Positions 11,801 through 22,300 of a stretch of DNA of 35,752 nucleotides are shown piece by piece. The DNA comes from Bacillus sp. JCM 19034. GTDB lineage: Bacteria; Bacillota; Bacilli; Bacillales; Bacillaceae_D. The position numbers were made by a program, and so were the translations under genes. Every line of letters begins with the position of its first letter. Position 1 is the stretch's first letter. The notes under the pieces are model-generated. The model was not told where the DNA came from, did not search any database, and was given only the letters and a program-made list of their open reading frames with translations. The stretch is from the NCBI RefSeq assembly GCF_001310635.1, contig NZ_BAXR01000029.1, forward strand, positions 1-35,752, written 5' to 3'.

Positions 11801-11863
11801 ACGAATGGTTAATATTAACAATACAAAAAGGATGAGAGAAAGGATTGTTTTTTGTTTATTCAT
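8857..11863 (-). CDS. Hybrid sensor kinase: 7TM-DISM sensor, HisKA kinase, receiver and a second LytS-type kinase (N-terminal frameshift)
   Basis: The main frame (8857-11802) has 981 residues. A further start at 11863 encodes MNKQKTILSLILFV, a signal-anchor in another frame that matches the N-terminus of the paralogue at 19221, so an indel lies near 11755-11775. Numbered from 11802: an extracellular jelly-roll resembling GH2 sugar-binding folds (about 30-165), seven membrane segments (about 178-375), HisKA with SHELRNP (His407), HATPase (N and G boxes about 528-590), a receiver (VDDD at 663-666, Asp707, Lys759), a second dimerisation box IQPHFFFN (His798), and a second HATPase (about 885-975). 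All phospho-sites are intact. 7TMR-DISM sensors often read extracellular carbohydrates. It is divergent from the polysaccharide operon, and no partner output regulator with a DNA-binding domain is adjacent. Confidence 0.85.
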
Positions 11864-11928
11864 AAGATCACCGTCTATCGTTTAATATGTGCCTATTAAA
11901 TAGTTTAAACCATTTTCCCTAGTAAAAT

Positions 11929-11961
11929 TTAATTATTTTTTAAGAGGTTATTAAGTATACT
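11929..11961 (+). promoter_or_regulatory. 11-bp-phased direct repeat with overlapping -10 (copy 3), polysaccharide operon promoter
   Basis: The units TTAATTATTTT (11929), TTAAGAGGTTA (11940) and TTAAGTATACT (11951) are in the same phase as the adhesin elements. The third ends in a strong -10, TATACT (11956-11961). Its offset within the unit is one base later than in the other two copies. The GTG start at 11995 lies 33 bases further on. Confidence 0.55.
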
Positions 11962-11994
11962 AAAAGTTACAAAATTAGATGGTAGGTGTACGTC

Positions 11995-13320
11995 GTGAGT
12001 ACTACATTTTTGAGCAATAACATAGAGGATCAACCGCTAGGATTTTATCAGAAAAAACCTTTTGTTCTTTTTTATTGCTAAGGACGAGAATATGGAATTA
12101 AGTATGGAACAGGCATTAGTTGATGAACACCGTTTTTTATATTCAGTTACATCTGATTGGAAAGAGGTAGAATTAAGTTTACATTCACAAATTCCAATGG
12201 TTATCGTTCTTTTACATAAGGACGGGGAACAGGTGGATCCTGTTATTGAAGGGATGGTTCGACAATTTTGCGAATACTTTAAAGTTTCAGTTGTTCTATG
12301 TAATCGAGAGATGGCAGTAGATCAAGCTAGGCTGTACAATTACTTTTTCGCAAACCCATATGATTTGAAAGGCTTAATTGAAATCATTAGAAAGCTGATT
12401 CACTTACGATCCATTTCTTACATAGATTTGGAAACGGGTCTACTAAATCAATTGTTTTATGAAAGAGTATTTAAGTGGCAGTTAGCAGCTTGTAAAAGGA
12501 CAAAAGTACCGTTTTCGTTGATTTTCTTATCGTTGAATTCACACAAGGAGCTGAAGGAGGCACATGACCCGTTAACCTTTCGGAAATTTAAAGAAGTGTG
12601 GATAGATCAACTCCAAGAAAAAGTACGTGACTCAGATTTTGTTTTTCATTTGGACAAGAGAATGAAGTCATTTTACTCCTTCCTTATACGGGTGAAGAAG
12701 AAGCACGTTCCTTTTTGAAACGATTAGGAGAGCAAGTGAAGGAAGTAAAAGTTTTACATGATGACATGGAGTATTGGTTTGACATCGAATTAAAGGGTGT
12801 GATTGCAGAGATTCGCCAATCATCGGTCGATCAAATTGAAGTGATAAGTAAAATGCGAGAAGTGATGGCTTCATTTGAAGGAGCATCAATTGTCAGTATG
12901 AATCATTATGCAAGTAAAGAAATTGAGAAAATTAAAGTCACGATTATTGAACCGGATGAAGTGTTACGGCATGTATTGGTGAACTTAATGGATCGTTTAG
13001 AGGTCGAAGGCTTTGAGTTTGAGACAAAGGATTTTGAGGATGGGAAGTCTTTTCTAGATTCAGATTATTATTACTCCGCACATACACATATTATTATCTT
13101 AAATGAAGTTTTACCGCAAAGAAGTGGAATGGAAATCGTTCACGAATTACGGCAATTGCCGAATACGAATAAATATTTAATAACGATGCTTTCAACGAGA
13201 AGGGCGGATGAAGATATGGTTTATGCGTTTGAATCAGGAGTTGATGAGTATATCGTTAAGCCGTTTACCATTCATTTACTAGAAGCAAAAATGAAACGTT
13301 TATTAAGAAGGTATCGCTAA
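11995..13320 (+). CDS. Degenerate receiver-GGDEF-receiver protein, probable c-di-GMP effector (two frameshifts)
   Basis: The reconstructed gene has about 441 codons. It starts at GTG 11995 (AGGTG six bases upstream), shifts frame at the T-run 12068-12074, and again between about 12638 and 12660. Domain 1 is receiver-like without an acceptor Asp. Domain 2 is GGDEF-like: DLETGLLNQ matches the D-LTGL-NR helix, but the metal-binding DxD position reads SLN and the GGDEF position reads as something near QENEV or DKNEV, depending on where the lost base is. An RDSD motif (12626-12637) occupies the inhibitory RxxD site 5-6 residues upstream. Domain 3 is receiver-like with Asn in place of the acceptor Asp (IILNEVLP) and a kept VKP Lys. 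It is therefore unlikely to synthesise c-di-GMP or accept phosphate; binding c-di-GMP to control the synthase is my inference. Its stop overlaps the next start. Confidence 0.72.
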
Positions 13321-14378
13321 TGATTACAGTTGATATAGTTTTATTATTTTATTGTCTGTTGCTTTGTATCGTCTTATTAACTGCTATTTTTATCTATTTA
13401 ATTGTGAATCGTTTAAGGGAAAAGAAGAATGAAGAGGCCGTTCTTAATCACATAAATCAATACCATAAAAGCTTCTATGAACATTTAATTGCCGGAGAGC
13501 CTGTCTCAACTGAAATCGTACCAGAAAGCAAGTTTGAAATAAGAGCAGTAGAAGAGATATTAACTCGTTATAGCCATACGTTTAGCGGTGAAAAGGTCGT
13601 TGAACGAATTCGAGAATATGCCCAAACGCATTTACGTAGCTATTACGAAGTACGATTGAAAAGTCGAAAGTGGAGTAAGCGGATGAACGCTTTGTACCAT
13701 ATCGTTGATTTTCAAATGTATTCGATGAAGTCAATCATTACAGAAATGCTAGAAAGTGAAAAACGCTATACAGATGATGAATACTTACAAATGTTTTTGT
13801 TTTTAACGAAAGCTGATAAGAAATTATTTCTAAATTTCATTGGAAAGACTGAAGTGAGTTTTACGGAATGGGAATATCGTAAGCTCGTACGTGAAATGGA
13901 TGAGGATTCTTTTGCCCAACTGCTTCAATCTTTTGATGAGCTACCACAAAGCTTACAATATAGCATGATCGATATGATAGGTATGAACGACCAATTGCAG
14001 TGGTATTCATTCCTATTGGAAATATTGGGAAGTGATGAGTTAGAGATTCGTATTCGAGCATTTAAGGCGTTTAGTAAACTAACGTATGTCCATGAGCCTG
14101 AACAATTCCTATCGTATTTACAATCTCCTTATTGGGAGGAGCGAATGTTAGTTGCAAGACTGCTTGGGACAAACCATTCAAAAGAAGTGCAAAAGTATTT
14201 AATTACGCTCTTAGCAGATTCCTCACGCTTAGTTAGAAAGGAAGCAGCTAAGTCACTTAGCATGCATAAGGGGGGGAAACAGCTATTGCAAGAGATTACT
14301 ATAGATGGAGACGAAGATGTAATGGTTGAAGCATTTCAAGATGTGTACGGTACAAAAGTGGGTGAGTTAAATGGCTGA
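13320..14378 (+). CDS. Membrane-anchored HEAT-repeat protein
   Basis: 352 residues, intact. One N-terminal membrane segment (about residues 5-28, rich in Leu/Ile) is followed by a basic, mostly helical cytoplasmic region. The last 130 residues show HEAT-like helix pairs, such as LEIRIRAFKAFSKL, YWEERMLVARLLG and SRLVRKEAAKSL, spaced by about 30 residues. HEAT repeats act as protein-protein scaffolds. Translational coupling on both sides (TAATG overlap with the gene before, 8-base overlap with the glycosyltransferase) suggests it bridges the GGDEF-like protein and the synthase at the membrane. That role is inferred from context only. Confidence 0.75.
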   Translation: MITVDIVLLFYCLLLCIVLLTAIFIYLIVNRLREKKNEEAVLNHINQYHKSFYEHLIAGEPVSTEIVPESKFEIRAVEEILTRYSHTFSGEKVVERIREYAQTHLRSYYEVRLKSRKWSKRMNALYHIVDFQMYSMKSIITEMLESEKRYTDDEYLQMFLFLTKADKKLFLNFIGKTEVSFTEWEYRKLVREMDEDSFAQLLQSFDELPQSLQYSMIDMIGMNDQLQWYSFLLEILGSDELEIRIRAFKAFSKLTYVHEPEQFLSYLQSPYWEERMLVARLLGTNHSKEVQKYLITLLADSSRLVRKEAAKSLSMHKGGKQLLQEITIDGDEDVMVEAFQDVYGTKVGELNG

Positions 14379-15795
14379 TTTTCTAAGTCAACTGCTCTGG
14401 GTAATGGGGATTGTTGTCCTCATATACATGTCGTTCGTCGTAGCTTTTTATTCAGTGTTAACGGTGACAGCTTTTCTCCAACTTCGTAAAGAGCACGATC
14501 TAGATAAATACGAAGATAATGAAGAGTATTTGCAGGAATATTATACGAAGCCAGTCTCCATATTAATCCCTGCTTATAATGAAGAAGCGGGTATTATTGA
14601 GAGCGTACGTTCATTACTGAGCTTACAATATCCTCAGAAAGAGATGATTATTATAAATGATGGTTCAACAGATGAGACCGTTGAACGGATCATTTCACAT
14701 TTTAACATGGAAAAAACTGAGCTCTCATACGAGGAAACGTTACCTTTTGAAGAGATAAAAGCCATTTATCGATCTAGAATGATCCCTAGTTTACTATTAG
14801 TAGATAAGGAGAATGGTGGTAAGGCTGATGCCTTAAATGCTGGTATATGTGTTTCAAAATACCCTTACTTCTGCTCAATCGACGGTGATTCAATTTTGGA
14901 ACAGGATGCCCTTCTGAAGGTGATGAAGCCGATTATGAAATCAGGCGAGGAAGTGATTGCCTCAGGTGGAAGTGTGCGTGTGGCAAACGGCTGTGATATT
15001 CAAATGGGCAAAGTGTTGAAAGTCGGTTTATCGAATAAGCCACTAGTCATTATGCAAGTAATTGAATATTTACGAGCTTTCTTTACCGGGCGAATTGGAT
15101 TAAGCCGTCATAATTTGCTACTGATTAATTCAGGAGCTTTTAGTGTTTTTTCAAAGAAATATGCTATGGCTGCAGGCGGTTATTCTAATAAAACGGTCGG
15201 TGAGGATATGGAGCTTGTCGTGAAACTTCACCGATATATTAAGGAACAGAAACAAAACAAACGAATCGTATTTGTATCAGATCCCGTTTGTTGGACAGAA
15301 GCCCCAGAAACGCTGAAGCAGCTTGGTCGCCAGCGTAGTCGTTGGCACCGTGGGTTAATTGAAAGCTTATGGACTCATCGGAAAATGACGTTAAACCCTC
15401 GTTATGGCGTAGTAGGTACGGTTTCATTTCCATACTACTGGCTTGTAGAAATGATTGGACCGATTATGGAGTTAGTCGGTTATGCAATGATCATTCTGTA
15501 TTTGCTTATGGGTGGTGTTTATCTCGAATTTGCCGCTCTATTAATGATTGTCATGCTCGTTTATGGTTCGATCTTTTCGATGGTAGCTGTTTTGCTAGAG
15601 GCATGGAGTTTAAACAAGTATACGAACGTACGTGATTTAGTGACTCTGTTTTTATTTTCATTGTTTGAAACGTTCTGGTTCCGACCATTAACGGTAATCT
15701 GGCGTTTTCAAGGTTGCTTGCAGTGGATTTTTAAATATCGTAAATGGGGTACCCTTGAACGAAAAGGGTTAAATAAGATGAATCAACATGCTTAA
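14371..15795 (+). CDS. Processive family 2 glycosyltransferase (polysaccharide synthase)
   Basis: 474 residues, intact. An N-terminal membrane segment (about 8-32) precedes a GT2 domain with all expected motifs: PAYNEE, NDGSTD for nucleotide binding, ENGGKADALN, DGDS as the DxD metal site, GED carrying the general base, and QRSRW, the QxxRW signature of processive synthases. Two to four membrane segments follow (about 350-440), then a basic tail. This is the layout of hyaluronan, cellulose and poly-GlcNAc synthases, which polymerise a sugar from a UDP donor and push it across the membrane. The sugar cannot be told from sequence. No PilZ domain is visible, so c-di-GMP control, if any, must come from another subunit such as the degenerate GGDEF protein encoded two genes upstream. 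Confidence 0.9.
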   Translation: MADFLSQLLWVMGIVVLIYMSFVVAFYSVLTVTAFLQLRKEHDLDKYEDNEEYLQEYYTKPVSILIPAYNEEAGIIESVRSLLSLQYPQKEMIIINDGSTDETVERIISHFNMEKTELSYEETLPFEEIKAIYRSRMIPSLLLVDKENGGKADALNAGICVSKYPYFCSIDGDSILEQDALLKVMKPIMKSGEEVIASGGSVRVANGCDIQMGKVLKVGLSNKPLVIMQVIEYLRAFFTGRIGLSRHNLLLINSGAFSVFSKKYAMAAGGYSNKTVGEDMELVVKLHRYIKEQKQNKRIVFVSDPVCWTEAPETLKQLGRQRSRWHRGLIESLWTHRKMTLNPRYGVVGTVSFPYYWLVEMIGPIMELVGYAMIILYLLMGGVYLEFAALLMIVMLVYGSIFSMVAVLLEAWSLNKYTNVRDLVTLFLFSLFETFWFRPLTVIWRFQGCLQWIFKYRKWGTLERKGLNKMNQHA

Positions 15796-15816
15796 TAATG
15801 GTAGAAAGGACTTACA

Positions 15817-18800
15817 ATGAAAAAGTTAGTAGTTGCTTTAATATGTATTGCGGTTATTATTATGATTCCTTTTGTACTTTGGAACTTTGAGGATTCACAT
15901 GACTTAAATATTGCTATTATAGATAAAACCGTTCCCGATGAATCATACCGTGAGCATCATGGATTAACATGGCTGCTCAATCATTGGCGGGTGACCTCAG
16001 AACGACTGAGTCCTTCTGAGGATTATCAAGGCTTTCAAACAAATGAAAAGGATGAAAGCTATGACATTAAACCGCTCTTGTCAGATTATGAAGGAATTGA
16101 TCTGATCTATTTAGCGGATACGTATGGTGTGTATGAAGAAGATTTGCCGTGGGTGAATGAAAATGAGCGAGAAGGCTCTCGTTCAGCCCATATTTACGGC
16201 GGTCTTGAAGTAGGTGAATGGTACGATATTTATACTAGATTGACGGACGGAACGCGTAGCACACTTGTGGCAGAATTTAATACATTTGCCTCACCTACTA
16301 ACATTGAGGTACGGAGTAATGTGAGCAACTTTCTTGAATTAGATTGGAGCGGTTGGATTGGTCGTTATTTTGATGAACTAGATCCAGATTTAAATGAAGA
16401 AATTCCGCAATGGATTTTAGATGAATATCCTGACTGGTCCTATGAAGGTGCTGGTTTTGTTATCGTTAATGACTGGAATTATGATTTAGTCGTTTTATTA
16501 GAAGAAGAACATGTTGAGAAAGGCGGAATACGGCTACAATTTACGGAGCAGGGCCAGGAATTCTTTGATCTAGAGAAAAGCCAGAGTATGCCTATTGGTT
16601 TGATATCATAGAGGCACGAGAAGAAGAAAGTGTGCTAGCTACGTATGATTGGCCATTAACGAGCTTGGGTGAGGAAGTGCTGAGCGAAAAAGGGATTCCT
16701 CTCCAGTTTGATGCCGTGATCCATCAACAGGAAGGACCGTCTGATCGTTATTATTTTGCTGGAGATTACGTTGATGTTTCCGAGATCCCTTCATTTTATC
16801 AGTACAAATGGTTGGCTAAATTACAAACGTGGCGTAAAGGTTTCTCAAAGGAGGAAAGTGCCTTTTTCTGGACGACCTATGTTCCGATGATGGAGGTCAT
16901 AATAGACCGAGCTGGTAAAGAGATAGAATATGATCCAGTAACAGAAACGGAAACCACTTTAATTGAGGCGAATGATTATCCAACAACAGGGGATATGAAC
17001 TACAACTATCGGATTAGCAGTGATCAGTATGAAGTGTATGTTGACGGAAAGTGGCAAGAGATGACGATTAAAGGAGTTAACATGGGGATGGGTAAGCCAG
17101 GTAGCTTTCCTGGTGAAGCGATGATTAGAGAAGAGGATTATAAGCGTTGGTTTAAGCAAATCGGTGAAATGGGTGCTAATACGATTCGAGTTTATACTGT
17201 TCACCCACCGGGATTTTATCGTGCCTTAAAAGAATACAATGAAGCACACCCTGATCAGCCACTTTATTTATTCCATGGTGCTTGGTTTAATGAAGAATCT
17301 GACTTCTATGTAGAAAATAGAGAAAATCCCGATATACCACCACCTGCAATTGAAGAAGGAAATACGATTCCATTTCAAGAGGAAATGAAGACGATCATAG
17401 ATGTGATTCATGGGGAAACGTTTATTGATCAAACCCGGGGCCATGCGTACGGAATTTATGATGCAGATGTATCCGATTATGTTATTGGCTGGATTATTGG
17501 GATCGAGTGGGAGCCGGATTTTGTAGTTAATACGAATGAAGTGTACTCTGATCTAGGCGAATATGATGGCCGGTTTGTTAAGACAGAGAATGCTGAAGCG
17601 TTTGAGTATTGGTTAGCCGAGCAGATGGATCTTATGTTGAGCTATGAAGCGGAACATTATGGCTATGTGCGGCCGGTTAGTTTTACGAATTGGGTAACGA
17701 CTGATCTCCTTACACACCCAGCAGAACCGAATGAGGATGAAGACAAGGTTGGAATTGATCCGAATGTGATTAAGCTAAAGGATGAGATGGAAGAGGTAGG
17801 GCAATTTGCTTCCTATCACGTTTATCCATATTATCCAGACTTTTTGAATTTTGAGGAAAGGTATTTAAACTATATCGATCATCGTGGCCAACCGAATAAC
17901 TATGCCGCTTATCTTGAAGATTTACATGAAGTTCATGAAATACCAATCCTTATCGCTGAGTTTGGTGTCCCAAGTACTAGGGGGAAAACACACAATAATC
18001 CTAACGGCTGGAATCAAGGTCATTTAACGGAGGATGAACAAGGTGAAATTGTTGTCTCATTGTTCGAAGATATTTTGCATGAAGGATGATGGGCGGTTTA
18101 ATTTTCACATGGCAGGATGAGTGGTTTAAGCGGACGTGGAATACGATGGAATACGATAACGAAGAGAGGCGACCGTATTGGTCTAATTCGCAAACGAGTG
18201 AGCAGCAATTCGGTTTATTGAGCTTCGATCGCCATAAAATTCGAATAAATGGTAGTCCGTCAGAGTGGGAGGAATCTGTTCCGCTTTATGAAGATGGTGG
18301 TAAGTTAATCGAGCAATTTATCGTCGATCACGATGAGACCTATTTATATATGCGAATTGATTTGAATGATTATGAATGGAGTAAGGATGCGTTTCCAGTT
18401 GTGCTATTTGATACGATTCCAGACCAAGGAAATGAACAGATCGAGGGATTTGATGGTTTATCGTTAGATAATGGCATCGACTTCATGATGATGCTGAAAG
18501 GGAAAAAGAGCTCATCTCTGCTAGTGGATTGGTACTATGATTTCTTCGAGCATGAATATGTTCATGTTAAAAAGATGGCAGATTGGAAAAAAGTTAATCC
18601 AAAAACCTGAAAAAAATACAGGGGTTTTTAAACCTATAAAGTATGCATTAAGCGGTGAACTCTACATTCCAAGCCGTGATTTAATTGTTGATTTTGAAGA
18701 TTATGAAACGGGTGAGCTACGATACGGAATAGGTGATCCCGATCATGAGGACTATGATTCACTTGCCGATTTCTATTACAATGAAGAGCTGCAAATGTTT

Positions 18801-19106
18801 GAAGTGCGTATTCCTTGGCTCTTGTTGCAGTTCCGTGATCCGAGTCAGCGTGAAGTGATAGGAGATTTTTATAAGGATCCTTATGAATTTAGTCAGTTTG
18901 TTAATGGTATTCAATTAGCAGTTTTAGTCGTTAATGAGCAGGGTGATTCGTATGAAATTCTTGATTCTTTGCCTTCATTAGAAAATAACCGTTTTACCGA
19001 ACCATTAAAGATGTACGAATGGGAAACATGGGATTTGCCATTGTATGAAGAACGATTAAAGAGATCGTATGATTATGTAAAAGAAGCATTTCTAAACGTA
19101 GAGTAA
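15817..19106 (+). CDS. Membrane-anchored extracellular glycoside-hydrolase-like protein (three frameshifts)
   Basis: The reconstructed gene has about 1,096 codons, with indels near 16572-16580, 18080-18088 and 18596-18620. A GAAAGGA ribosome site precedes the ATG. An N-terminal anchor (about 5-22) is followed by some 380 residues of extracellular sequence I do not recognise. A TIM-barrel domain starts at GVNMGMGKPGSFPGE and contains GANTIRVY. Two Glu positions fit clan A retaining hydrolases: IGIEWEPD (acid/base candidate) and LIAEFGVPS (strand-7 nucleophile candidate), with GGLIFTWQDEW on the last strand. The C-terminal region (DGSPSEWEE-like strand onward) resembles a CBM9/DOMON-type beta-sandwich. 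It probably cleaves, trims or transfers the polymer made by the neighbouring synthase; the exact GH family is uncertain. It is the last gene of the operon. Confidence 0.72.
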
Positions 19107-19116
19107 GGATAATGTG

Positions 19117-19164
19117 GGCACTGAAACAAGGTTACCTTTTTGATTTCAGTGCCTTCGCTTTTTT
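19117..19164 (+). terminator. Terminator of the polysaccharide operon
   Basis: GGCACTGAAA (19117-19126) pairs perfectly with TTTCAGTGCC (19144-19153). A short spacer and a run of T residues follow. It separates the operon from the downstream kinase gene. Confidence 0.85.
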
Positions 19165-19220
19165 CGTTCGTACATTATAGGAATAATAATTACAGAAGCA
19201 TGGTAGGAGACTAATTAAAT

Positions 19221-22200
19221 ATGTCAAAGAAACGAATTATTCTCACTGTCGTTATCTTTCTTTTTCTTATTACTAGTTTGCGAATTAGTTGGCTTTATCT
19301 ACATGCAAAACCTGAAACTCCTTTGGTTCAAGAAGGAGTATTAGACCTTAGAGAATGGGATGGGATAACGGAAAAACCATTATCGTTAGATGGTGAATGG
19401 GCCTTTTATCCAAATGAGCTTATTGAATCAACGAAAGATCAAGGTAGTGTCGTCTATACGCTTGTCCCTAGCAAGTGGACCAATCTCGAGGAAATGGAAA
19501 GTACGTATGGTTATGGAACGTATCATGTAACGATTCTACTTGATCATGAGCAAGGTGAGACATATGGTATTCGCATAAATTCAATTAGTAGTTCATCGAA
19601 GCTTTTTGTAAATGGGGAGTTAGTCGGTCAATCAGGTGAGCCGGATAAGGAAAGTAAAAGGTATCGGCCGTTAAATAATCCATACACAGCTTATGTTGAA
19701 ACAGACGGCGTTCACGAATTAGAACTGATGATACAAGTTGCAAACTTCCATCACCCGCATAATGGTGGAATTACAACTTCTATTACTTTCGGTGAAGAAG
19801 ATGCACTGAACAGTGAAATAAATTTAGTTGAAAATATTACGATTTTTGCTTGTGTCATCTATTTATTGCACGCATTTTACGGCTTTATTTTATTTTTTGT
19901 AGGTAATCGAGATCGTCGATTGTTTTTCTTTTCAATTGTTTTAATATGTATCGTAATTGGAACATTAATTGGCGAACGTTTTATATACGAATGGCTTTCC
20001 TTTACATATGAATGGCGTTATAACATAGTATATGTCGCAGGCATAGTCGGGGGATACTCACTGTTGCAGTGCATTCGTGATCTTTTGCCAACTATCATAA
20101 ACAAAAATGTTGTTAGAATCTATGAGCTTATTTGTATTTTGGCGTTGTTGTTAGTTGGTAGTTTGCCGATTACGGTTAACTTCCATTTAGAGTATTTCTA
20201 TTTGGCATATCCCTTATCCCGACATTGCTGTTCATTGGTACGATGTTTAAAACGGTCGTAGATGTCAATCAAGATCGAATCTATTTATTGCTTGCTGCTC
20301 TTGCTTCTGTTGGTAGCTTGCTTTGGTTAGTCATTAACGAACTAATGAGTATTGATATGGTTGCTTACCCATTTGATTTACTAATAGCGATGACTTGTCT
20401 GGCAACATATTGGTTTAAGCAATATTTTAAGAGTTTAGAGGAGTCACAGCAGCTTGCGGCTAAGTTAAAGGGAGCCGATAAGAAAAAGGATCACTTTTTG
20501 GCAGATGTGGCTCATGAAATGCGTAACCCTCTTCACGGGATCGTCAACATTTCACAAGCGGTAATAGAACGAGAAAGAGATCAGCTAACAGATCGAAGCA
20601 AACAAGATTTGAGGTTGCTTCATGACGTTGGAAGAAGAATGTCTTTTCTATTAAATGACTTGCTTGAACTAGCAAAATTCCGTGAAAATCGGATTACTTT
20701 ACAGAAAAAGGCGGTATCGGTTCAAAGTGCAGCGAGTGCTGTCATTTCAATGTTAAATTATTTAGTCGAAGGAAAACCAATTACGCTGCATACACAAATT
20801 TCCGAACGGATCCCACCTGTTTTGGCTGATGAAAATCGTCTTGTCCAAATATTATTTAACCTCGTACATAATGCGATTAAATACTCAGAGAAAGGGCAAA
20901 TTTCAATACAGGCATCCTATCTTGACGGCATGATTCGTGTATCTGTTGTCGATCAAGGAATTGGAATGAGCGAAGAGGATATAGAAGTCATCTTCAAACC
21001 GTATATACGTTTGCAAGGTGAGGCATCGAGAACAGGTGGTTTTGGTTTTGGATTAGGATTAAATATTTGTAAGCAGCTTGTTGAATTACATGGCAGTAAA
21101 CTATCGGTCAAATCTAAATTAAACGAAGGTTCTGTCTTTTCGTTCACACTGCCAGTTGCCTCGGTTAACGAAGCCGATTTAATAGAATTAGCTTCAGTCG
21201 TCAAGGAGCAACGTGTAGCTCAAAAGGGAGTAGACGAACCGGTCGGCAAGCTTGATATTGAAACGAAAACAATTCGTATATTAGCGGTTGACGATGATTA
21301 TGTCAATTTGAAGGTTCTGGAGAGTATCTTCTATGAAGAGCGTTATTCACTTTGTTTAGTTAGTAGTGGTCAGGAAGCATTAGAAAAAATCGAAGCTGAA
21401 AAATGGGATATAGTTATCTCTGATGTAATGATGCCAAAAATGACCGGATATGAATTGACTGAGCGGATACGAAAGTTGTATCCAATTACAGAGCTGCCTG
21501 TTCTATTATTAACGGCTTATAATCAAGAATTGGATATAGAAACAGGCTTTCGTGCTGGTGCGAATGATTATGTAAGCAAGCCAGTACATGGACTAGAATT
21601 AAAGGCACGTGTTCAGTCGCTCGTTCATTTGAAGCGTTCTGTAAAAGAGGCATTAAAACTGGAGGCGGCATGGTTACAGGCACAAATTAAACCGCATTTT
21701 CTTATTAATACGTTTAATGCCGTTGCCGCACTTAGTCGGACTGATTTAGATCGTATGGATGCCCTCATTGATCAGCTGTCCCGCTATATTCGTTACAGCA
21801 TCCATTTTCAAAATTCTGATGATCTCATTCCATTTACAGATGAGCTCGAACTAGTACGTTCATATGTTAATATCGAACGAGAACGTTTCCCCGACTATTT
21901 TGAGGTCGTTTGGAAAATCGATGAAGTACCCGAACTTTATGTTCCGCCGATGGCAATTCAGACGATCGTCGAAAACGCGATACATCATGGTTTAATCACT
22001 GAAAAAGGCAAAGGGATTCTTGAAATCGAAGTATCTGATTGCGGTACATATGTTATGGTAACGATTCGAGATGACGGTATTGGGATGAGTGAAGACAGCT
22101 TAGAGCATTTAGTAGAGCGCAAGGAATGTAAACACTCAGGAATTGGCTTAGCTAATACAAATTATCGAATAAAGCAACAGTTTGGCAACGGTCTTAAAGT

Positions 22201-22252
22201 GAAAAGTGAAATTGGAAAAGGCACCGAGGTTTCGTTTACGATACCGAAGTGA
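19221..22252 (+). CDS. Second hybrid double-kinase sensor, paralogue of the 8857-11863 kinase (one frameshift)
   Basis: About 1,010 codons, with an indel near 20195-20215 that breaks the sixth or so membrane segment. The architecture is the same as the other kinase: signal-anchor (MSKKRIILTVVIFLF), extracellular jelly-roll with SLDGEWAFYP and YGYGTYHVTI, 7TM region, HisKA box AHEMRNPLHG, HATPase, receiver (VDDD, acceptor Asp in VISDVMMP, Lys in VSKP), LytS-type box IKPHFLIN and a second HATPase. All catalytic positions are kept. The ribosome site TAGGAGA lies nine bases before the ATG. It is monocistronic between two terminators. Having two such kinases on either side of the polysaccharide operon suggests they sense matrix or glycan state, possibly as partners. 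The cognate output regulator is not in the window. Confidence 0.85.
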
Positions 22253-22265
22253 TAGAAGGAGGGAG

Positions 22266-22300
22266 AGCTCTAACCTAGGTAATAGGGTTAGGGCTTTTTT
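22266..22300 (+). terminator. Terminator after the second hybrid kinase
   Basis: AGCTCTAACCTA pairs with TAGGGTTAGGGCT (22283-22295) with one mismatch, followed by six T residues. It begins 14 bases after the stop codon. Confidence 0.85.

Noticed and set aside
11864..11960. A minus-strand version of the 11-bp repeat for the first hybrid kinase
   Set aside because: TTAA blocks can be found at 11-base spacing on the minus strand, but without the GAG core or a -10 in phase; the AT-rich sequence alone explains this.
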